A stretch of 64,000 nt of DNA. It comes from Legionella impletisoli (lineage in GTDB: Bacteria; Pseudomonadota; Gammaproteobacteria; Legionellales; Legionellaceae). Every line of letters starts with the position of its first letter. Positions within the stretch are counted from its first letter, which is position 1. A program made the position numbers and the translations under genes. Positions 18,824 through 26,724 of this stretch are shown piece by piece. The notes below the pieces were generated by a model, which saw only the letters and a list, made by a program, of their open reading frames with translations, was not told the DNA's origin and made no database searches. The stretch covers positions 248,001 to 312,000 of the forward strand of contig NZ_CAAAIA010000002.1 in assembly GCF_900639875.1 (NCBI RefSeq). Direction: 5' to 3'.

Positions 18824-20779
18824 TCATGCCGTTGCATGGGCAACATGGCTTGAACTATCGGCCCTCGTTTTATTGCTTAGCAGTGATTTAAATCGGTAAG
18901 CTTGGTCATGAAATTGCTGCTGCCAGATTTCATAACACAAAAATCCCCAAGTTTTACGACTAAATTTTCCGGTTTTATTAAAATTTTGAATTATTTTTTG
19001 ATAATCAATAAAGCCATCTTTTCTGGAATTTCCAGCCGCAAGGATGTCATAAATATACTCTTTGAGTTCGCCCTGCATCCACTCCGTTAAAGGCACGGGA
19101 AAGCCCATTTTATCTTTACGATTAACGATTTGAGAGGGAAGAACGTCCGAATAGGTTTGTTTCAACAAATGCTTCATACGTCCATCTTTGAATTTGATGT
19201 TCGCAGGAATGGTTGCCATAAATTCAATTAATGGGGCATATAAAAAAGGAACGCGGGATTCAAGACCATGAGCCATGCTCACACGGTCCTCAACGTGGAG
19301 CAAACCCGGTAGCAAGCATTTAAAATCAAAATGCGTCATGCTATCAAAATATGATTCTGCTTTTTCAAATTTTGCGGTATTAAATACATTCAGAAATTGG
19401 CTATATACTTGATCTCGTTCGACAGAAGTCAACGTCACTTCCCCATCCAGATCCGCACCGCGGTCCACTAAAGCAAAATAACGACTTTCTAAAGGTTCAA
19501 ATAATCCCTTACTCCAAAAACGCTTAAGTAAGGGCTTATAAGCGTTAAGTACTTCAAGATTTGGAATAATCGATTCTGCGGTAACAACAAAGTTCCCTTT
19601 TTTATAATTGCCTTCAATAGCCGCCTTCATGCATTGTTCAAAATAAGCAATCACATAACGCGCATATCCACCAAATATTTCATCGCCTCCTTGTCCACCC
19701 AACACTACTTTAACTTGCTGAGCTGCCATTTCAGAAACCATATATTGGGGAAATACACCAGGCCCTGCGACTGGAAAGTCCATATGATAAATGATTTTGC
19801 TGAAATGTTCTTGAAACTCTCGCGCGGTGATATCGCGAACGTGAAGCTTTGTGCCACATTTTTGTGCGGCGTATTGGGCATATTCACTTTCGTCGTAAGA
19901 TTTATCTTCTAAAAAACGACCATGGAAAAAAGGCAGAGATTGATTTTTTTCTCGGGTTGCCAAAATACCGATAAGACTTGAATCCACCCCGCCACTGACA
20001 TAAGCACCTAGATTAACGTCTGCGCGAAGATGGACTTGAATTGACTCATGAATGATTTCTTCAAGTCGATTAGCGAAATAGGTTTGAGTATGATCATAAT
20101 CTATATGGTAATGTACATCCCAGTATCGCCAAATTTTTTGCTTTTCTGGGGTGATCAACATCGCATGGGCAGGCTCTAATTGCAACACATCACAAAAAAG
20201 TGTTTCTTCTCCCATAGGATATTGAAAGGTAATATATTCAACAAACGCTTTTCGATTTGTTTTTATTTCAGGAAGAAAAGGCATTAATGCCTTACTTTCT
20301 GAAGCGAAGATAAACTCGTTTTTCAGCCTCGTATAATAGAACGGCTTTATTCCGAAATGATCACGAGCACAAAAGAGTTTTTCGCCATCCCAGATAGCAA
20401 AAGCAAACATGCCTTTAAAATGTTTTACGCACTCCACCCCAAAGACTTTGTAAGCTGCAAGAATTACTTCCGTATCGGAGTTTGAGACAAATGTCCAATG
20501 AGGTGACAAGGACTTTCTAAGCTCGATGTGATTGTATAATTCCCCGTTATAAACAATAACATCCCCGGTTTGAGAAACCATAGGCTGATGAGCGTGCGTT
20601 GATAAATCGATAATGCTTAATCTGCGATGAGCAAGACCGATGCTTTGTTCTTGATTGGTCCAAATTCCTTCGTCATCGGGTCCACGATGCGCAAGCAGGT
20701 CATTCATAACCGAAAGTTTATTGACTAGATTATCTATTGTGTTTTTTTTTAGATTAAAGATTCCTGCAATTCCGCACAT
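18824..20779 (-). CDS. Asparagine synthase-like glutamine amidotransferase
   Basis: A 651-residue class II amidotransferase with catalytic Cys2 (M-C-G-I-A-G-I-F), GPDDEG and YNGELYNH in the glutaminase domain, and PP-loop SGGVDSSLIG in the synthetase domain. The ATG at 20779 was chosen because Cys must follow the initiator; a start 9 nt upstream would bury it. It is the first gene of the minus-strand polysaccharide transcription unit, so its promoter should lie in 20780-20880. Presence of two such enzymes suggests two amidation targets, possibly uronamides in the repeat unit; true asparagine synthesis by one copy cannot be excluded. Confidence 0.85.
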   Translation of the reverse strand: MCGIAGIFNLKKNTIDNLVNKLSVMNDLLAHRGPDDEGIWTNQEQSIGLAHRRLSIIDLSTHAHQPMVSQTGDVIVYNGELYNHIELRKSLSPHWTFVSNSDTEVILAAYKVFGVECVKHFKGMFAFAIWDGEKLFCARDHFGIKPFYYTRLKNEFIFASESKALMPFLPEIKTNRKAFVEYITFQYPMGEETLFCDVLQLEPAHAMLITPEKQKIWRYWDVHYHIDYDHTQTYFANRLEEIIHESIQVHLRADVNLGAYVSGGVDSSLIGILATREKNQSLPFFHGRFLEDKSYDESEYAQYAAQKCGTKLHVRDITAREFQEHFSKIIYHMDFPVAGPGVFPQYMVSEMAAQQVKVVLGGQGGDEIFGGYARYVIAYFEQCMKAAIEGNYKKGNFVVTAESIIPNLEVLNAYKPLLKRFWSKGLFEPLESRYFALVDRGADLDGEVTLTSVERDQVYSQFLNVFNTAKFEKAESYFDSMTHFDFKCLLPGLLHVEDRVSMAHGLESRVPFLYAPLIEFMATIPANIKFKDGRMKHLLKQTYSDVLPSQIVNRKDKMGFPVPLTEWMQGELKEYIYDILAAGNSRKDGFIDYQKIIQNFNKTGKFSRKTWGFLCYEIWQQQFHDQAYRFKSLLSNKTRADSSSHVAHATA

Positions 20780-20886
20780 AGACACCATTCCATTAAAAAT
20801 ATAATCAAACTTCGTTATAATTGCTTGATTTGAGTTGCTAAAAATTAACTGCTCGTCTAACTTTCATTACCCTGCCCCGCAATTTG

Positions 20887-21057
20887 ATGAACCCGGATAA
20901 ATTCGTAGTTTCTGCATTCAAGCCGTGGGAAATTGAGGAGCATCCGAACATCGTCAAAGGGGCTAGTACGCTAAAAATTAGCAATGGCACCACCAATATA
21001 ACTCAGTCTAAAGCTCGCGAAATACTATCAAGGCATCATGCTTTAGTCAAATTCTAA
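20887..21057 (+). CDS. Possible small ORF, 56 residues, unknown
   Basis: An ATG-started frame of 56 codons ends in TAA in the 385 bp spacer before the methyltransferase gene. The predicted peptide begins MNPDKFVVSAFKPW and ends HHALVKF. Its composition is protein-like (charged, with a helix-like QSKAREILSRHHALVKF tail) and it is not low complexity. No clear Shine-Dalgarno precedes it. The frame is open upstream to about 20842, so it may instead be the 3' remnant of a longer lost gene. I do not recognise it. Confidence 0.3.
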   Translation: MNPDKFVVSAFKPWEIEEHPNIVKGASTLKISNGTTNITQSKAREILSRHHALVKF

Positions 21058-21164
21058 ACGATTTAATAATGAACAAAAATTTGGATGAAAGTTTTAGATA
21101 TCTCTACTGCAAAACGATTCAATAGAGGATATACTCACCTCATGAACGAGATTAGGATTACTAC

Positions 21165-21983
21165 ATGACCTTAAAGGCCATGTATAACAATATTGCCAGT
21201 CGCTATTGTGTAGCCAATCGATTTGGGTCGATAAGTAAAAGTCATCAGCGTGCGATTGAGCAGATTAAGTATGCCAATTTAGGCCAGAAACCGAACTATA
21301 AAGTACTGGATCTAGGCGTTGGGAATGGTGCTTTTCTAAAAGAATTAGAGCAACATATGCCTGATGCTTTGTTTACAGGTATTGATGTTTCGCCTGAAAT
21401 GCTTGCACGCGCTCAACAAGCCTTGGATTTAACGACTATTGAGGCTAGTGCTACAGAAGCAAGTCACTTATTGCCACATCACAGCCAAGATTTAGTCCTT
21501 GCGCATTTTATTAATGCTTATATTCCTATTAATACACTATTTGGCCAAGCTAAGCTTTTAACAAGAGCTTCAGGACATTTCTCTTTAATTACCACCACTT
21601 ATGAGTCCTTTCCAGTCGCTCAGGAGCAGCTTGCTCATTTTATTACGCAAGAAAGTGTATTAAGTCGAATTGTGGGACATTATTATAAAGCCATTGTTAA
21701 AAATACTACGGTTGCGGCAGGAAAAGAGGAATTAATGCAAGCGTTTTGCCAACATCAATTCAAGGTAATTGCGCACGATCGTTTAGAAATACCAATCACA
21801 ATCAATGATATTGATGAATTAGTGATGTTTGGCATTGAAGGGACTTGGTTTTTAAATAGTCTTTCCATTAAGCTCTTACCTAAAAATTTTTTACTTCATC
21901 GTTTAAAACGATTATTTAGTAAAATTTTTACCTTTCCATATCATGATACGCACATTATTGATGTGGTATTGGCAGAGAAGTAG
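21165..21983 (+). CDS. SAM-dependent methyltransferase, class I
   Basis: A 272-residue protein with the class I methyltransferase signature: motif I VLDLGVGNGAFLKEL at about 48-62, the acidic strand GIDVSPEMLARAQ, and a post-I region DLVLAHFINAYIPI. A run of basic residues near the C-terminus (LLPKNFLLHRLKRLF) could contact membrane or nucleic acid. AGGA lies upstream of the ATG at suitable distance. It is monocistronic between the polysaccharide locus and lipA. The substrate cannot be inferred. Confidence 0.78.
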   Translation: MTLKAMYNNIASRYCVANRFGSISKSHQRAIEQIKYANLGQKPNYKVLDLGVGNGAFLKELEQHMPDALFTGIDVSPEMLARAQQALDLTTIEASATEASHLLPHHSQDLVLAHFINAYIPINTLFGQAKLLTRASGHFSLITTTYESFPVAQEQLAHFITQESVLSRIVGHYYKAIVKNTTVAAGKEELMQAFCQHQFKVIAHDRLEIPITINDIDELVMFGIEGTWFLNSLSIKLLPKNFLLHRLKRLFSKIFTFPYHDTHIIDVVLAEK

Positions 21984-22009
21984 GTGTCAGGTGTCAGGTG
22001 TCAGGTGTT
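21982..22009. repeat. Heptamer tandem repeat AGGTGTC, ~4 copies
   Basis: Three perfect and one imperfect copies of AGGTGTC begin at the stop codon region of the methyltransferase gene. This is a short slipped-strand repeat; it is outside the coding frame and probably without function. Confidence 0.8.
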
Positions 22010-22033
22010 CGTGCGGCTTGGTGTGGTGATTAC

Positions 22034-22101
22034 AACCGACATTCCACAGCATAGTATTTCTCAATTTTTAGCAAAAAAGACGCAGGTGCGGAATGTCGGT
22101 T
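22034..22101. repeat. Small inverted-repeat element, copy A
   Basis: A ~68 bp segment bounded by the perfect 12 bp inverted repeat AACCGACATTCC/GGAATGTCGGTT. The interior contains TTTTTAGCAAAAAAGACGC, which recurs in inverted orientation at 24758-24815. The right end overlaps the lipA stop codon, so the lipA reading frame ends inside the element. Size and structure fit a non-autonomous miniature element; no transposase is present in the window. Confidence 0.65.
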
Positions 22102-23083
22102 ACAAGCCTAGATTGTCTCGTTTAAAGACTCGGTCGGCTCGATAGCTTGAACGAACCAAGGGGCCTGAGGCTACTTCAAAAAATCCTTTCTTTAGGCCAA
22201 TTTGTCGTAATTGATTGAATGTCTCTGGGGTTACATATCGTGTAACAGGTAAATGATTTTTTGTAGGTTGTAAGTACTGTCCCAGGGTGAGAATATCCAC
22301 TTGTTGACTACGCAAATCATCCATCGTTTGGATGATTTCTTCATCGGTCTCACCAAGCCCTAGCATTAAACTGGTTTTAGTCAGTACATCTGGTCGGTAC
22401 TGCTTTGCAAATCCAAGTAAATTAATGGTTTGCCAATACCCTGCCCGATTATCGCGAACTGGATGAGTTAAGCGCTCTACGGTTTCAACGTTTTGTGCGA
22501 AAACATCTACCCCACTCTCTAGTAGCAAAGCAATATCGCTGTGATTCCCTTGAAAATCAGGAGTTAATGCTTCCACTTTAGTATGAGGGCATTGGGATTT
22601 GATAGCACGAATAGTATCGGCATAATGCTTTGCACCACCATCGGGGAGATCATCGCGGTTCACCGAAGTTAATACCACGTAATCCAAGTTCATTAATGAA
22701 ACCGTTTTAGCCGTATTGTACGGCTCTTCTTCATCAAGCCAGCCGCGCGGATTTCCGGTATCTACCGAACAAAATCGGCATGCTCTAGTACAAACCTCAC
22801 CCATCAACATGATGGTAGCAGTGCCATGTGACCAGCATTCTGCAATATTCGGGCATTTGGCTTCTTCGCAAACGGTCGCTAATCGATGTTCTTTAACTTG
22901 ATGCTTAACCTGTTCATAAGCAGGTGATGTATGATTCACAATCCGTAACCATTTGGGCTTTGGGAGACGTTCATATGACGATGAGGCTGATTTAACCCCA
23001 TCTTTTATCGCTACAAACCCCTGCTTTGTCTTATATTTATGACCACTTTCAACGACAACGGGTATATCTTTGAGTTTACTCAT
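22100..23083 (-). CDS. lipA: Lipoyl synthase
   Basis: A 327-residue radical SAM enzyme that inserts two sulfurs into protein-bound octanoyl groups. Both cluster motifs are intact: auxiliary-cluster cysteines C72, C77 and C83 in [13 protein letters not shown], and the radical SAM C98-x3-C102-x2-C105 in CTRACRFC. The start at 23083 was chosen because AGGTG lies upstream; the longer reading adds only MLCRCA. The C-terminus (VFKRDNLGL) ends within a small inverted-repeat element, but the conserved RSSYRAD that supplies the third auxiliary-cluster serine ligand is present, so the enzyme should be active. lipB is not adjacent. Confidence 0.95.
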   Translation of the reverse strand: MSKLKDIPVVVESGHKYKTKQGFVAIKDGVKSASSSYERLPKPKWLRIVNHTSPAYEQVKHQVKEHRLATVCEEAKCPNIAECWSHGTATIMLMGEVCTRACRFCSVDTGNPRGWLDEEEPYNTAKTVSLMNLDYVVLTSVNRDDLPDGGAKHYADTIRAIKSQCPHTKVEALTPDFQGNHSDIALLLESGVDVFAQNVETVERLTHPVRDNRAGYWQTINLLGFAKQYRPDVLTKTSLMLGLGETDEEIIQTMDDLRSQQVDILTLGQYLQPTKNHLPVTRYVTPETFNQLRQIGLKKGFFEVASGPLVRSSYRADRVFKRDNLGL

Positions 23084-23180
23084 TGCACACCTGCATAACA
23101 AATTATCCTAATGATCGCAAATAGAGCGCCTTAAATCAAGGTGATCTATCTTATCTGCTTTGTAAGACATTCTCTCAAGG

Positions 23181-23432
23181 TTACTTCTTCTTAAGCAGCA
23201 ATTCAGAATGTGATCCATCACAAAAAGGCGGCTCTTTCGTTTTTTTACATGCGCAAAAGAGAACCGTTTCGGTCACTAAAGCGCGATACACTTTACAAAG
23301 CTCTCCACAGTCTTCACGATCACAAAGCGGTTGTTGTTTTGACTTTCCACACCCACACCATCGATAGGCTTTGCCTGCTTCAACTTCATAGGCGATCGGA
23401 AAATAATTAGGATATGAATTATTTTTCTTCAT
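23181..23432 (-). CDS. CDGSH-type iron-sulfur protein
   Basis: An 83-residue protein with two CDGSH-type [2Fe-2S] motifs: C-G-C-x9-C-D in WCGCGKSKQQPLCD and C-A-C-x9-CDGSH in FCACKKTKEPPFCDGSH. The second is canonical, while the first has CDREDCG in place of CDGSH, so it lacks the usual His ligand position. Duplicated CDGSH proteins occur in many bacteria and probably act in redox or iron handling. It overlaps the upstream thioredoxin-like membrane protein gene by 14 nt, suggesting a shared redox role. Confidence 0.85.
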   Translation of the reverse strand: MKKNNSYPNYFPIAYEVEAGKAYRWCGCGKSKQQPLCDREDCGELCKVYRALVTETVLFCACKKTKEPPFCDGSHSELLLKKK

Positions 23433-24633
23433 GCCTGGATCTCCAATACGGCAATATCCAGCCTACAAGAAGTGCAATCAACAAAACAACATAGGAGTAT
23501 ATGAGTTTAGAAAGCCAAATAGGTTTCAAAAGTAAAATAATAGCGACTCCTAAAAGAAAAACCCAAGCACTAATGTATAGCTGTTTATGATAAGATTGCA
23601 TGCGCTTTAAATACGTTGAGAAAAAATAAATTAGGAAAAAAAGAATAAACGGAATGATATAAAACAATGAATACATAAAGAGATATGTGACACGTTGAAG
23701 AGAAGTAAGCGATTGGCCAATTAGCCACTGTTCAAAAATCAAACCAACATTCATTAAACAGAATTGCTGATAAGAAAAAACGAAAACTGTAGTTAAAATA
23801 ATAAAAGGCCATATCCTAGGCATAGGCTTATTTATTTTTAGTTGGGAGCGAAACCCATAAAAAACCAGATACAGTAAGAAGATTAATCCAAATGCATTCG
23901 CAATCCATCTCAAGGCATTAAACCATTCATAATAAAGATTTGTAAATGCCAACTTAAAATAGGTAAGAATCCATAACGTTGTAATAAAGATTATTCCTAT
24001 CATAGCTTGTTGGTTTTTAAATCCTGGATATAAAGATACAAAAGCGAAAAGCACCAAATAGATAAATAAAGAACATGGAGTAACAGCATCCATCAAGCCA
24101 GATAAGGGGATGAATAATTGAGGATTCCGAGCAATCCAACTATCAATTTCATATTGACTAGCAGAACCTTTCGCCCTTAATACACTAATCGTCGCTTGTG
24201 GTAATGTTCCGTATTTTTTTATTTCATCGCGACAATAAGTCATTGCATTCAATAAAGGCTTTCCAGAGCGTTCAGCGTCGGCAAAACCCACCCACCTAGA
24301 ATCGCAAAAGAAAAAAGCAGGAACGGCGAAATTATTAACATCTTGTGATTGAAGTCGTTCATAAAATAATTTTAACGCGGCTTTATCTTTATCAATTATA
24401 TGACGCTCAAACTTAAGCCAAGGATAGTTCGGTGCAACTTCTTTAAAATATTCATCCGCTTTATGACAATGTGGACACGTCGAAGACATGAATAAATCAA
24501 CATGTAACGTTACCTGTTGATCGGGGCCTACGGTATACCATGGCGATTTGGTATTGGCCTGTACTGGTAGTGCGATAAGAATAATGACTAAGGTTAAACA
24601 TGATGTAATCAGCGAGATTCGTGCCAAAACCAT
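23419..24633 (-). CDS. Membrane protein with periplasmic thioredoxin-like domain
   Basis: A 404-residue protein whose N-terminus has a signal peptide (MVLARISLITSC... ending LPVQA). Then comes a thioredoxin-fold domain with a CPHC active site at about 53-56, placed in the periplasm, followed from about residue 175 by eight or so hydrophobic helices. The arrangement suggests a thiol-disulfide or glutaredoxin-like domain tethered to a membrane electron-transfer or transport module. The start at 24633 was chosen because it opens a clean signal peptide; an ATG at 24705 would add 24 residues. I do not recognise the membrane family; a DsbD-like thiol relay is one possibility. Confidence 0.65.
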   Translation of the reverse strand: MVLARISLITSCLTLVIILIALPVQANTKSPWYTVGPDQQVTLHVDLFMSSTCPHCHKADEYFKEVAPNYPWLKFERHIIDKDKAALKLFYERLQSQDVNNFAVPAFFFCDSRWVGFADAERSGKPLLNAMTYCRDEIKKYGTLPQATISVLRAKGSASQYEIDSWIARNPQLFIPLSGLMDAVTPCSLFIYLVLFAFVSLYPGFKNQQAMIGIIFITTLWILTYFKLAFTNLYYEWFNALRWIANAFGLIFLLYLVFYGFRSQLKINKPMPRIWPFIILTTVFVFSYQQFCLMNVGLIFEQWLIGQSLTSLQRVTYLFMYSLFYIIPFILFFLIYFFSTYLKRMQSYHKQLYISAWVFLLGVAIILLLKPIWLSKLIYSYVVLLIALLVGWILPYWRSRHEEK

Positions 24634-24757
24634 GCTTATAACCCTATAGATAAGTGCATGAAACGATAAACGACTATTGCACTTGGTAAAGGCTCTGTGG
24701 TCCATTACATGTACCCTTATACGATAACGTACCTATTTCGTTATGATAATTATATTA

Positions 24758-24815
24758 CGACATTCCGACACCGGCGTCTTTTTTTGCTAAAAAATACTAG
24801 GGTGCTGAATGTCGG
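24758..24815. repeat. Small inverted-repeat element, copy B
   Basis: A ~58 bp segment with an inverted repeat CGACATTC/GAATGTCG. On the minus strand the interior reads TTTTTTAGCAAAAAAAGACG, matching copy A at 22034-22101 in the opposite orientation, with about 10 bp of internal length difference. It lies just downstream of the LAB_N gene and upstream of the thioredoxin-like gene. Confidence 0.65.
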
Positions 24816-24821
24816 ATATTC

Positions 24822-25115
24822 TTATACTTCTTTTAATTTTTGGCTGCGTGAGGTGCGCTCTCGTTGAATAAGCAATAAATTTCTGGAATAAATAAAGACG
24901 CCTGTTGATTGGCCCAAAATGAACACCGGATCACGCTTATAAACTGAATAAGCCAATAATGTGACACCACCTAATAAACTTAAATACCAAAACGCCACCG
25001 GAATCACACTCCGTTTCACTTTTTCACTGACTAACCATTGAACTATAAAACGTGCTGAGAATATTGCTTGGCCTAAAAGCCCAACGCCCAACCATACATA
25101 CTCAATGTTCAACAT
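24822..25115 (-). CDS. Lipid A biosynthesis N-terminal domain (LAB_N) membrane protein
   Basis: A 97-residue protein with three hydrophobic helices that matches the LAB_N domain: GQAIFSARFIVQWLVSEK, VIPVAFWYLSLLGG and PVFILGQSTGVFIYSRNL. Free-standing LAB_N proteins commonly accompany a GT2 dolichol-phosphate-mannose-synthase-like enzyme and an ArnT-like transferase in lipid A decoration cassettes, exactly as here. The ATG at 25115 has a strong GGAGG upstream; it overlaps the 3' end of the GT2 gene by 14 nt. Exact molecular role is not established. Confidence 0.85.
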   Translation of the reverse strand: MLNIEYVWLGVGLLGQAIFSARFIVQWLVSEKVKRSVIPVAFWYLSLLGGVTLLAYSVYKRDPVFILGQSTGVFIYSRNLLLIQRERTSRSQKLKEV

Positions 25116-25833
25116 GATAAACCTCCGGTGCACAGGGGCGTTTAAGTAACCAGCGCATCCCTATTAAATCATGAATACCTACAAACAATCGGTTCATTAC
25201 GCCATATTTCGAAACGCCGTGCCGACGCGGACGATGGTTCACTTTAACATTAACAAGTTGATACCCTGCGCGTTTAAATAACGCCGGCATAAATCGATGC
25301 ATATGATTAAAGTGGGGCAACATTAAGAACGCTTCACGAGGGAAAAGCTTTAAGCTACAGCCAGTGTCTGGGCACTCATCATGAAGTATCCATTGTCGAA
25401 CACGATTTCCAACCCTAGATGATAAACGACGCAGCGCATTATCATCGCGCTTTTGGCGATTGCCTAAGACAACGGTTTTCGGCGTTAAAGCATGCTGATA
25501 TAAACTTGGAATATCAGCAGGATCATTTTGACCATCACCATCCATGGTAACCAAGGTAGGATAACGAGCAGTTCGGGCGCCACTTAAGAGCGCTGCACTT
25601 TGTCCATAATTGCCCTTATGAAAAACTGCCTGAAGATTATCATAGATTTTAGCAAGAGCCCCTAATTTTTCTTTTGTGCCATCGGTACTGCCATCATCCA
25701 CATAAATCACTTCAAAACGATATTGGCTTATGGGCAGCGAAGCAACAATTTCTTGATATAAGGCTTCTACATTATCCACTTCATTGTAGACTGGAATGAT
25801 AATTGATAATTCAACTGGCGATTCAACGGACAT
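25102..25833 (-). CDS. Family 2 glycosyltransferase (polyprenyl-phosphate sugar synthase-like)
   Basis: A 243-residue GT2 enzyme of the dolichol-phosphate mannosyltransferase/ArnC group without C-terminal membrane helices. Motifs: SIIIPVYNEVDNV, YVDDGSTDGT, and TMDGDGQNDP (DxD-like metal site), with the acceptor-loop CSLKLFPREAF. It should charge undecaprenyl phosphate with a sugar for the ArnT-like transferase of the same cassette. The ATG at 25833 is preferred over a GTG at 25842 on Shine-Dalgarno spacing (TAGGTG). A TATAAT-like -10 lies near 25864-25869. Confidence 0.85.
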   Translation of the reverse strand: MSVESPVELSIIIPVYNEVDNVEALYQEIVASLPISQYRFEVIYVDDGSTDGTKEKLGALAKIYDNLQAVFHKGNYGQSAALLSGARTARYPTLVTMDGDGQNDPADIPSLYQHALTPKTVVLGNRQKRDDNALRRLSSRVGNRVRQWILHDECPDTGCSLKLFPREAFLMLPHFNHMHRFMPALFKRAGYQLVNVKVNHRPRRHGVSKYGVMNRLFVGIHDLIGMRWLLKRPCAPEVYHVEH

Positions 25834-25863
25834 CGTAGGCACCTAACTCGTCAAAAGTTAGGC

Positions 25864-25869
25864 ATTATA
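25864..25869 (-). promoter_or_regulatory. Putative -10 box for the GT2-LAB_N unit
   Basis: A perfect TATAAT reads on the minus strand about 31 bp before the GT2 start. The matching -35 is poor. The rest of the 180 bp spacer to the PAP2 gene holds a small GCGCA/TGCGC palindrome but nothing else I recognise. Confidence 0.35.
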
Positions 25870-26022
25870 TCGTAATTTCACGATTCGGTTCTAGATCAAA
25901 GGGAATTAGCCAACCATTCCCAAACATAAAGCTCAGAGCTGGCAAGATCTCTTTGTCAGAAAACTTTCGTAAACTGCCTAAAGTCATCCCGGCAGGCGCA
26001 CATCCTATGCGCTGAAGGAAAA

Positions 26023-26706
26023 TTAAGCACGGCAACGTTGTATCACAGGGAGCTGAGATGCATCAAATGTTCGCCGATACCACCAATAGATGATGCTCAC
26101 TTCAATAAATGACAAGTAAGCGGCCATTAACACATCACTTAAATAATGATGGGTTAATAGAACTCTTGAGATTGCAATGCAAAAAGCAACCATAAGAAAG
26201 GTGTAAGCATGTTTCGGGAAAATAATACAAAGGCCTAAGGCAACGCCTATAATGTTCGTCGTATGGCCAGAAGGAAACGACCAGAATGAAGCCTTGGTTT
26301 TAAAGCCATAAAATCCGTACAGCCCCTCATTAAACAATAACATGGGACGAGCACGACCCAGAGAATATTTTAAAACGATACAAATTAAACTTGGGATAAC
26401 CACGCATAACCATAAGAACCAAGCTCTTTTTTCCCAGATTGGTTGACGATACACATAACGAAACAACATCGCCAATAAAAAAAACGAAACAATATAAATT
26501 CCTCCTAAACCTATATTCGTTATCCACACTAAAATTAGTAAATTGGATTCTAGGTCAAGACTTTGAAAAAAAAGTGCTAAAGGTTGGTCAACATATAAAA
26601 AACACAGTGCAATTAATAAAACATAGCCAATTGCAAACCAAGGGTTTGCCATAACAGATACCAATCGGTCAAATGGCATTGAGGTATTTTTATTGAATGT
26701 ATTCAT
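26023..26706 (-). CDS. PAP2-family membrane phosphatase
   Basis: A 227-residue integral membrane protein with about six helices and the full PAP2 signature in order: KYSLGRARP (K-x6-RP), SFPSGHT (PSGH) and SRVLLTHHYLSDV (S-R-x5-H-x3-D). Such enzymes remove phosphate from lipid A, phosphatidylglycerol phosphate or undecaprenyl pyrophosphate at the periplasmic face. It is 18 bp downstream of the ArnT-like gene and just upstream of the GT2/LAB_N pair, so lipid A 1- or 4'-dephosphorylation, or carrier recycling, is likely. Confidence 0.88.
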   Translation of the reverse strand: MNTFNKNTSMPFDRLVSVMANPWFAIGYVLLIALCFLYVDQPLALFFQSLDLESNLLILVWITNIGLGGIYIVSFFLLAMLFRYVYRQPIWEKRAWFLWLCVVIPSLICIVLKYSLGRARPMLLFNEGLYGFYGFKTKASFWSFPSGHTTNIIGVALGLCIIFPKHAYTFLMVAFCIAISRVLLTHHYLSDVLMAAYLSFIEVSIIYWWYRRTFDASQLPVIQRCRA

Positions 26707-26724
26707 AATAGGCCTTTGATGTGG

